A program made the position numbers and the translations under genes. Of a DNA stretch of 32,443 bases, positions 13,601-24,500 are shown one piece after another (within the stretch, counting starts at the first letter, position 1; each line of letters starts with the position of its first letter). The notes beneath the pieces were generated by a model. It was not told the DNA's origin and did no database searches. It saw nothing but the letters and a program-made list of their open reading frames with translations. Source of the stretch: Phoronis australis (taxonomy: Eukaryota; Phoronida; Phoronidae); the NCBI GenBank assembly GCA_002633005.1, contig NMRA01000287.1, positions 455,874-488,316 of the forward strand, written 5' to 3'.

Positions 13601-15491
13601 GCAAATTGCTCTACCTCACAAACGGGTGGCAAAAATTTGTCACCGCGGTGTCAATTTGCTCCGTGTAAGTTCGTTTACACACTGGAACAACACGTACCGT
13701 GTCAGCTGATCCGTGTCAACTTTGAAACTGTAAACGGCACTTTGGTTAGGAATGTAATATGCTCACTAATAATACATCACGAATTGTGAGCATTTTGCAT
13801 CTACGGAACGCACGCTAGGACTTGCATGTGAGAAATTCCGATTGTGTGCCCTGAAATCATACTTTTTAAAACAAATCATTATTGTTTGTCAAACGCACTT
13901 CTATCTGATCTAAACACCACTTGGTTAAAGTCCGGATAGTTAAGTTTATTTAACTGATCTTCATTTTAGAGAATTTCCGGCAGATGTCAGTGAGAATTGG
14001 CGATGTGTAGTAAAATTCCCAATACGCAACTAACAGCCTTTTGTGTGTTATTGCTTTGGTCAACACTAATGACAACAAAATGACTGTCGCATCCCAAGCA
14101 TGTGTTATTCTCCTGTAAAAACTACCTCTCCATTTAACTTAAAAAACGCAATAGTTTAGTCACTTCCATTTCATTGTGGCGTCTTCCTTGTTACCCTTCT
14201 ATTTATAATGTACCGACCAGGTGTCAAAGCGTTTTGTGATCGTTGACTGCAACACCATGCAGAGCTGCGTTCACTAACAGTAATTGCTCGTGACACGTTG
14301 GCTGTTAAAATCGTTGGCTTTGGAAAAACTTGGACCGTTGGCCGTTTGAGAGTGACACCAGCAAAAAGCTGGGAAAAAGTGGGAATTTTACATATTAGAT
14401 TTTTTGACGTCTGGCGAAAGAAGCGATTAGTACCTGCAATAGTCTTATTTGAAAAATAAGCAGCTTCTGCGAGAATGGCCCTCTTTTACTGTATTTTGGG
14501 AAAAACATTTTGCTGGATAATAACGCTAATTTATCATGCTAGAAATAATACAACTTGATATGCTACCATAAATCTTTCTATCCTAAGATAACCAGAATAC
14601 ACAAACAAGTCTCTTCGCAAGCTTCACTTAAAAAAAAAAAATTAACGTACACGTACACGTAGGCTCTAGAGTTTTTGTTCGTCTGAGAATGATAAACTAT
14701 GCTTTACGCAACTATTGCGGCAAGACAGTGCGTGAAGTACAGTTTCAAAATATTTATGGCCTTTAAACGTTAAAAAATGTTCTAATTATTCACAGCCACT
14801 TCGATTTGCTGTGGTTTTGTGAAACGGGTCCAAGGTGTCATTTTTACAGAATAAAATAAACAAAGATGACGATGCATGTGGTCGTGTGCTAATGCTTATC
14901 AAGATATTTTCTATTCATAAGATCAAATATCTTCTCAAAATTGGATAATTTCACAAGTTACATTTTTGGGATTAATAATTTGAAAGGTGCATTGTGGAAA
15001 TTGCAGTTAGCAATTAACAACTGAGAAATGCATGATGTTTAGCGAATTGCTATGACGTACATATAAATTGCACACCGAAAGTGCTAATATTTTAGTTCCA
15101 GGTACAACTATAGAACTATCGACAGAATAGCAATATGTAGCGAAACATTTATCTACTCAAATTTTGGCTTTTGAAATTGCACTTTCTTAAGTGCTGGAAA
15201 TACTTTATGAACCAATATACCGGGCAAAAGCCCCGTTTCCCTCGTCAAAAACGGAAATACAATGATTCCTGCATTCGGCAGACGCTTACATTTTCGCTAA
15301 CGTTACAAACTAAAATATCGTTCCGTGAGAAAAAAATGCCTTGGCTCCCGCTGCTAATTACAAAAATGTGACAGTAATTTACTGTTCGCATTAACAATAA
15401 CGACTTGCCCAACAACTTTTCTAAATTTCTAAATCTAGCTGATCTACTTACTGTCTCCACGAAGGAGTTTATGCGTTTGCTTGGTGTGTGT

Positions 15492-15526
<35 letters not shown>

Positions 15527-18500
15527 TGTGTGTGCGCGCATTTGCGTGTGTGTCGCCAGGAGAACATTCTTTATGGCAGCTTTCTATAAAACCAAGACAC
15601 CACGAAAAAAGACTTGTGTTATTTCGGGTGTTTGTTCCTCAGTTGTGTTCACACGCGTTCCTCTTCTTTTAGTTCTCTGGCAATGCAAATCCTACTGGCG
15701 TTGCCTACCAGACTTTCGACGTCCCGCAGGTGGCGCGCTATGTTCGGTTGCAACCGATTGACTACCATCATGCAAAGGCCATGAGGATCGAAATATTTGG
15801 ATTTGACACTTCCGGTGAGTAATGTCATCAACAAATGATTATTTGCTATACCATGTTTTACAAATAATCTCCTGATAACTAATTTTCTAATTTTAATTTT
15901 GTTCTTTAAGATGTTTATGGTCGCATACCAGTAATAGATTCTCCAGAAAGATGATCACGTGTTGGTCGGTGGATCCTGTTTATTGAAAGGTGCAAAATAT
16001 TCCAGAATCCATCTCACATAAGCAAAAGTGTAATATCTGAAAATGTTAAAAAGATAAGTGAATTTCGAATACTATAACCGACATGAAGTAGCATCAAGCC
16101 AACTGGGTTAAAGTTAACCCGCTGTCCAAACTTGTGTTTATACATGTATGCATGCAGTTACAAACTGAGCAGGTCTTGTTCCGGCTTCCAACCAATCGTC
16201 GGGTTTCGTGTACTCTTATCGTTGAATTGTCTTTTTGGTACATGTATGTATTTCAAAATTCAATGCATTTTTGTACACGTTCACGTTTTCAAAAATGGCG
16301 CAGAGAAACGGTTAATTTGTAATTACACGTGTGTTATTAGTGTCTGCAAAAACATATTTTGCAGTCGAACAACTTTTTAACGCCCTTTGTGCAGTATAAG
16401 TAACATGATACTGCCGGTATACCGTTTGAGAAGACAGACTTCAGTTTGTTGTTGTGTGAATGTATGCATTCGACTGACGAGTGACTGACTTCGAGTGACC
16501 ATGTGACTACCTAAGACTATCATGTGATTGTTTGTGCCGCACAGAGATAATGGTTTTGGACGAGCAGATGAAATTCGTTGGGAATTCAGCCATTGACGTG
16601 GGTCATGATTTGCCGCTCCAGGTGTACGATTATTCGCTCTCGTTTATCTTCCGGACGACATCAGACCGCACAGTGTTCCTGTCTAGACAAACTGCAGGTA
16701 AGGAAACTGTCAGAACACACGCAGCAAAAAGGTGATGGTTATCTGTGCATAATTTACATGTAGGTTGTAGGCCACAGATATCAGGAACATATACACTATG
16801 CTTGATGGCATTTACATGTGGCATATAAGTCGTGGGTGTCATTTGTATGTAGACTAAGGAATACATGTTTCATTCACGTTTAGACTATAGGTCGTTGATG
16901 TCATTCATGTATATAGGCCTTGAGCGTCATTTACGTGTAGGCTGTAGGTTATGGGTGTCATTTAGACGTAACTTATTAGCCATGGGTGTCATTAACATGT
17001 AGAATATAGGTCAATATGAGTGGCATGATATGTGCACTATTCCGGCCGGTATGCAGCATGGCGCGGAGGGTGGTTCGAATTTCTAAAACAATTGACCTTT
17101 ATACTCTTTTACGAATGTTTGTTTTGAAAGTCATTACCTTCAGTTCAATATTCCCAACTGCTTTGTGTATAACTATATTTGATGAGCTCTCCTAGTCTTT
17201 TTTCCTACAAATTTAAATTACATTTATCAAAAAATTTTGTAATTCTGATTATATCCATCTCTCTGGTGGGTCCGTCGTCAGCGGCCCCTTCGGGTCGTTC
17301 ACGGACACTTCATAAGCGTTATTTTGTTTCAGTTGTAATTTTTGTCTTAATGTGAATCGAGTGTATTACTACTACTACCTTTGATCATATTTTGCAAACG
17401 GCTGTAGCGCCCTTAGGCAGGTAATCCCGGCAGGAAGTAAATCTGTATACACGACAACGACTCTTTACGAATCCATTTTTTGTGAAAAGACGGAATTCGT
17501 AGGCCCAATCCAAGACATGTGGATGCCATGACGGTTAATGGCAAAAACGGGATCCAAATTCCGGATGTATTGTGGTCGAATTAGTTATTGTTTTGGATTA
17601 CAGCACGCCACCTTGTGCCAAACGTCCTAATCAGGTGCGATCTTAGCAATAAGTGATTATACTCCGTTACATATTCGGACACAAACATTGAATTCGAGAA
17701 TGACTTGAAGAAATATTTGTCAGATGACTTATCAGTTGCCCGTAGCTTTGATGGAAATGGGACCAGCCCACTAGTACTCCGAATACTCGGAATATAAACT
17801 ATTCCGGACTTAGGTGTAATTTTCATAATCCTTTATGCAAAATACACATTTCCGTTTAGACGCAGTGAACTACCTAGTTATGATACTAAGAACAACGACA
17901 TGGTATTTTGGATTTCCGAGGTATACGAAAGTGGGCTCCAAAGCAATTCTTATGAATACAAAAAAATGAAAGCGTACTTGCATTTTGAAGTAAACTCTAC
18001 AGTAGAACGTCATTAGAAACACGCCCATGGACTGCTCGGAACTAAGTGTAGTAGTATCCCTGCCAGTCTTCACCAAGTCAGAATGTCACATTCACTATTC
18101 CCGTAAGTCTCTGCAACCCTGAAATGAAATAACTTTGTGCCCCCAATGTTCCCACTGTTTTGAAAATGAGTCGTTTTACATTCAAGAATTATTGGAACTG
18201 AGCTCATTTGCAAACAATGCAATCGTTTACATGTAGACTTCAATAGATTAGGTCACGGGTATCATTTACGTGTAGACTACACGGTGTATGTGAAAGCTGT
18301 CGTTTACATGAAGACTACATGTCATGGCGACAGTCCTCGTCCGTGCGCCCAAGTTGAACCAAAATAAACCTTGTGATCACCTAGGACTCTTTCAATTTCT
18401 CACAACTCTGTCTGTTTCCATAGTAACGGAATATTCTGAGAGAAAAACATATTTTAATTCGGCGCTTAAATTTAAAGAATGGCAATTTGATTGTTTTTAA

Positions 18501-21500
18501 ATGTTATCCTTGTCTTAATATTACATGCAATGTTATGCAACAGCTGGAGCACCGTGGACACAGCAGGCCAAACAGTTTGGTCTTAAAAACGGCAAGTTAT
18601 ACCATGAAACCTATGGGGTTGCGCCGGTTGGTAAGTGATATGCGTAGTTTTAGCATTTGTTCTACATACCAAGACGAAATTACATGCACTTGGTGCATTT
18701 CGGTATGTCTAGTCTAGTGTGTAATGACCACTGTGCAAATATTAATATATGATATATCGGATCATTGTATGTATGCGGCAGATGGAAATGTTAATCCACC
18801 ACACTTGTCGAGCTACACACTCTAGTCTCTTCTATTTGCACGACGTTTCAGAGGGCCAGACTCCTGTCGCTGATGGGTGTGAGCACCACGCTGTTTTTAC
18901 ATTTGAGGCTGCCACTGGCAGGTAATGACAAGTGCACATAGAAAATACATGTATATGTGCATGAAAATGCAATTTTATAAACAGATCAAATGTGTTTGAT
19001 ATCAGTTGCTAGTTCCCATCGCCATTACGTTCAAGTCAACCGTAGACACTGTCATTTGTTGGACTTAGCCGAATTTGGAAACGAAATAAAATCTTCTCCT
19101 CAAATTAAACGATTCGCACAATGTCCCGGGACGTCTTTCAACCACGTTACATCGAAATACATGGTCAACGAAATTTGCCTTTTACATAAAACTCCCTAAG
19201 AAATATGTCTGTTAGTCAGTACCAGGCGTTGTTTACATCACTTGACCACGTAGTCAGCCACGCTACTTTCGCTTGCACCCGGCAACTGGATAATACCCGT
19301 TGAATCTGCATAAACATACTTGAAAACTGCGTTAAGCCATCAATTTTCTGTGAGCGAAATAAATTTGACTCATTCTTTCTAAAAGCAGTATATGTTTACG
19401 CAGGACCTGTAGAACCTAGCTAAAATCTAGACAAAGTCAGGAGTTCTCTTTTAAAATACTCCACATTATCGTACGTAATCTCGCGAAGTCTTGCTTTTTA
19501 TCGAGGTCCTGAAGTTACTGAACGGGATCCTGTTGTCCTTTAACGTACACGAGCCTATGGTTTCTGCCTCCATCTTGAAAATGCAATTACGTACAGTAAA
19601 CAAAACATTTACATGCATTTCCCATGTTATAGGCCAGCAGACAAAGCCGAAATCCGGTATTAAAAACTAACCGGAGGAAGTCCAAAGAACCGGTAATGTT
19701 CACCGTGTGGTGGAATAAGTTTTTAAGGCGCTGTTTTAGTCATTTAATCACCATTTCAAGAGAAATCAGCAATTTGTTGTCCGGTTCCCATAAAGCTCAA
19801 GGTAAACTCCCTATTTCTCCGCCACACTGAACTCAAAACTACTGCGTGTGTCAAGTAGTAAGAACTAATATCATCGTTAATAAGGTGTGGACCAAAGAGT
19901 TAGTCTACCTGTTCCACACAGCACTGATCACATGTACGTGTAGCTCATGACGTAATCGCAAACTTCAAACTGCATTAAACCAACGAAGGGACTGTGAATC
20001 TCCATTTGTCCCGTGATTTGTGGTGTACGTATTAAGAGGAATATTAACGAAGGGCAAAGTGTCCCACTTACAAACATGACACCTAACGAAAGGGTATTCA
20101 AAGGTCGAGAACTTTGAGACAGTTATCCATAAAAGGGGCAGTCGCCTTTGCCTCTAAGCCACTCTTAGCAGTACATGTTTGTGTCAAGGTGGAAAACATG
20201 AGTGCCGAGCAAAACATATTTAAAAAAAAAACGCTTTCTATAAGATTTAGTCTCGTGAACTTAAGTACAGAAGTGCATACCCAGTATCCCATAGGACTAT
20301 AGACGTTAAATGCCAATCTTGATCTCCTGCGGCTGGTCTTTTGCCACACAAGGATAGGATTTGTGTGTATTTATTTGCCCCGTAATTTTCTCGCTATGGA
20401 ACGTAGGGTTTAGGATGATTTTTTTAGTGCAAACGATGTAAATTGAGAGCCAGTTTCACTGAAAACGGACTCCCCACAAAGTCTGTCTGTATTTTTGGAA
20501 TATGTTGCAGTTAAGTGGCCATACACATTGTAAAACGGATTATTACTTGTTTGCAAATCCGTAAATTGAGAAAATGGTCTACCTGGTGGGTGTAACTTAA
20601 AGCCAGTTAAACGTTTTCCAAATAGATAGAAAGTACATAATTTCCATCTGAACTAATACGGTGTTAAAATCCTGTAGCTACGAACGATGTCTAATATAAC
20701 ATTAGGCCACTGGTAAAATGTCACCATTTTTCTCACGAAAACTATGTGCTACTCATTCTTTTTCAAACAAATTCCACAAGAACCATACTTTTAGGAAACC
20801 ATTCACCAGTTCCTGATAGCGTTTGGCTATACCAAAAGCAAATATAAACAACTGTCTTCATAAAAAGGATAATTTTGTATACCTGAGAACAATACTATTG
20901 TGCAAGAACGAGAACAGCTCGGTATTCTGATTGAAAACTCACTAATGAGGTGAAACTAAACCATAAAACGCTGAAATGCAGTTTTATCGGCATTTTTCAA
21001 AAGTCACGGAGGCTCCCGAAAACCAATGCGAGAATCAATAGTGCAGTTCCAAAAGACATCAATTTGAGATTTTTGGTGAATTTCAAAATCACTTCTCGCC
21101 ACGCTTCCTGACTAAAGCTTTTTATGGATTTCTGAGACAAAACTAACCATCAACAATGCTATTATTCTCTTTGTTTTCTTTAATAGCGAAAGCTTTTGCT
21201 AGGTGTTAAGCCCAAAGTATCGTCTTCGAAGCTGCATTAGTGAAAACGCAATAACATTTTTGAAAGTGCTTAGAGACTGATTTTCGCATCAATTGATTGA
21301 CGTACGAGAGAATCATGCCCACCATCGGACTGAGTGCTCCTGCGGACTAGTTCACCTTCGGACTACAGTCATGTAACCCCAAAAACTAGGGTGTTATGGG
21401 ATTTGCGCAAAATAACAGAGTGTAATACAAGAACCCTTTGCTGACACAATTTGAATGAGATTTGTGTTTGTTTTTTATTATTATCATGTTATTATTTCCC

Positions 21501-24500
21501 TATATTTAACTGTGTTTTGATGTTCGTTATTTTCTTGATGTTATCGCTTATTACAATAACTTTTTACTTAAATAATTGATTACAAACGAGCCTACATATA
21601 TTGTATCGTTCTTGACGAATGTTTTGAACTGCGATTGTGTTAAATCAGATTTTAATGCAAACTGCTGTTTCAGGTTTACATTTTACTTGGATGGAAAACT
21701 TGAACAAACCAACCAATCTGATCCAGCGCCCGCCATGAGTAGCGACAACGCAACACATAAAATTTACTTAGGTAAGCATCGAGAAAAAATCAGACGACCT
21801 GATTGAAAACAATGTTTGCAAGCAATGGAAAAAATGATTTCCGAGATGACATTGGTCTGTGGTGTTGTTATCCTCGTTATCTGAAATATTTGGTACAGGA
21901 AGTGCCAGCTGACGTTTAAATTCAACTTACGAGCAGTAAGCATTGTCAACATAAGTTCGATACTTGTCATTCTGAAAGTGACCAATTTCGAGATTTTTGG
22001 TCATGTGGTGTTCACTGAGCAATGATAAACAACGACTATAAGATGATAATCCAAATCTATACGTGAGCCAACATAAACACCTGTGGTACGACTTCACCAC
22101 TGTGGTAACTTCATGGAGGTCACGCGATATGTGAACATAAGGAACCAATAAGATTCGTTTATTGCAATAAGGTGTAACTAAATCAGAAAATACGAGCTGT
22201 GGGGATTTAATAGACCCTAGATGTACCCTGGATACGCCTATGCGGATTAATCATCGTAAATCACTGTGTCTTCATTAGTAAAATTTAAATTATGGTTCAT
22301 TTTGCGAATAGAAACAAAGATAGCTTAATGTTGAATTTTACTGGATATTCCGTAAATCCCAACCCACTGATACGTTATATCTGTGGCACGTTTTTCCCCG
22401 TGTGTGTGTGGGCACATGTTGTTACCGACTGGTGCTAATAGCTTTCGGTGCGATTGTAGACCGAAGACTGGTTCGATTTAATCCTTTATTAATACGGACT
22501 GTACATGTACGTTCACAAGCCTACACAAACTGAACGTCCGACGTAATGCCAGTTCTATGATCCAGCCAGTGCTGCGAAGCCTTGACTTGTGATGAACTGC
22601 TGAGACACGTGCAGCAAATGTTCCACTCGCTGATCCAGTTAACCTGTTGTCTTTATATCTGGCTGTCTATTCACTCTCGTCATAACTGCTGATTCTCTTC
22701 ACTGTAACTCAACTGTATTTCTCTCAACTGTTTAACTGTTAACTGCTTTACCACTGAACTGACTAATACAAACCCGTGCTTGTGTACAGTGTATTTATAG
22801 TCTAATACATTGTTCTTGAATTTTTCAACAATTCAAGCACATTCTAGAACTTTACTGAATCTACCCAACCATTCTACAAACATGTACTAGTCTCTAGAAT
22901 ATTCCAGACTGCATGAATTACTGTCATGCTAGAGTCTTGTAAAAAGTTCCACACTATACTGTAGTAAACAAATTACATCATAATTGTTGAACTCAGTCTA
23001 CTAGAAAGTTCCATACTTTTCTGTAGCAAACAAATTCTACCATCCCTGCTTAACTCAGGGGTCATGCCAGTCAAACAGAACAACAAAACAAAACAAAACA
23101 AAACAAAACAATACAACTAAAACAGTGTCAGTCTATATTCTGACAATCTGTGATGCTTAGCGAACCTCCATTTTGCCATTTTCAGACTGCAATACGTCAT
23201 TAGTTGGAAATATTTACAGGCAATGCTGCTGATCTATATATGGTGGGTGAGCTCCGCCAGGTGGTGTATTTCTTCTATGTTTTGAACGCAGCGCAGGCCA
23301 AAAGGGAATGGAAAAAAGGTATATACTGACGTTTTTGCGATAGTGATCAAGTTTTTGTCGGTATTCATGGTTTACCAATCGCATTGCGTGAACGTGACAC
23401 GTGCTTCAAGACAAAACGGTGTATGTTAATAATACGTCTGTACATTTCATTAACTTTCAAAATTAACGTGTTTGAGGGAAAATTTTGCTCAAAACAGCTT
23501 TTTATTGTATTGAAAGTGTGGATAAGCTATGCTTCTCCCCGTAACCTTTCCTGGGAGTAGACCCCGAGGTCGTGTGCCAAACGCTAAGAGGTGGCCGTGG
23601 CCCTCAGAACCGCCATGCTGGCCGCATGCTGTCCTTAAGCCACAGGTTGACCATTGAACATGATGTAGCTGAGCTGTATTTACTGTAAAGAGTTCCCAAC
23701 ATGACCCTGTGTCTCAAAAAGCATTTTATTTATATATCCTTGGATATTTAATGGCCTTAAGTGTACCTGTTTCAAAGAAACAAGCCAAAAAGTTAAATTT
23801 TATAAATAAGGGACAAACTGCTTCCATTCCAATAGATTGCCGTAATTTCGGTTGTAGGTGGGGTATTTAAGCGATTCCAAAAAACTAAGCACGATCAGCA
23901 TTGGACGAAGAATTCAGAAATGCTACTGGTTTCTGTTCAAATATGTTATACCTTAACTTTTATTTTTAACAGCACTACCCGGTCAGGCTAGATATGATCT
24001 TATTAAAGAGTAGAGAAATTATCAAACAAAAAAGCTGGCTCTCCATAACTCAATGCCAGAATGGAGTTAATCATCCGTTTAAGGTATTGGCTACAGGGTT
24101 GTTCTTCCCAAGTTTTTGCTGGGATATAGAATCGAACACGTTGGGGACAACGGGAAAACGCCGTAATACGACCACCCCTTGGTTCAGTCGTTTTTTTTTT
24201 TAATTAAAAAAATCGCAACCATTTGGAAAACAGGTAGTTACTTCGTTCGATTTTATGGTATTCAATTCGTATTAGCTAAATGAAACTTTAACAACTAAGA
24301 CAAGCCATAGCGGGTATTATTTAAGTTCATCTCCGGTATTTACATGTATCTTTGTTTCTTTGGCTGCTACGCCTAACGTGGCAGCATAGACACCGGGCAT
24401 GTCAAGTTTAATGACTGATGAGAGTGAACTGCTTTCTTGGTATTAGGGAAGACCTGCATATAAGCACATTTTCTTCAAGTAAGACTTATTATGTGACTCA

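Larger units (their letters stand above)
12731..15672. other. Intron, 2.9 kb
   Basis: Holds the fold-back candidate (13320-13745) and the GT microsatellite. The stretch 13750-15480 is AT-rich with an A10-A11 tract near 14630. No exon was recognised. Confidence 0.65.
16698..18543. other. Intron, 1.8 kb
   Basis: Holds both minisatellite blocks. The 1.2 kb between them has no recognised gene. It includes a small GC-rich mirror (GTCCGTCGTC...CGTTCACGGAC) near 17271-17306. Confidence 0.6.

Noticed and set aside
15245-15761. ORFs on both strands over the GT microsatellite
   Set aside because: The peptides are runs of Thr-His or Val-Cys produced by the (GT)n tract.
17581-18076. Two minus-strand ORFs between the minisatellite blocks
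   Set aside because: Short, in different frames and without a recognisable domain.
20098-20349. Minus-strand 83-codon ORF in the 2.8-kb intron
   Set aside because: No domain recognised and no splice or transcript support; it may be part of an unidentified repeat.
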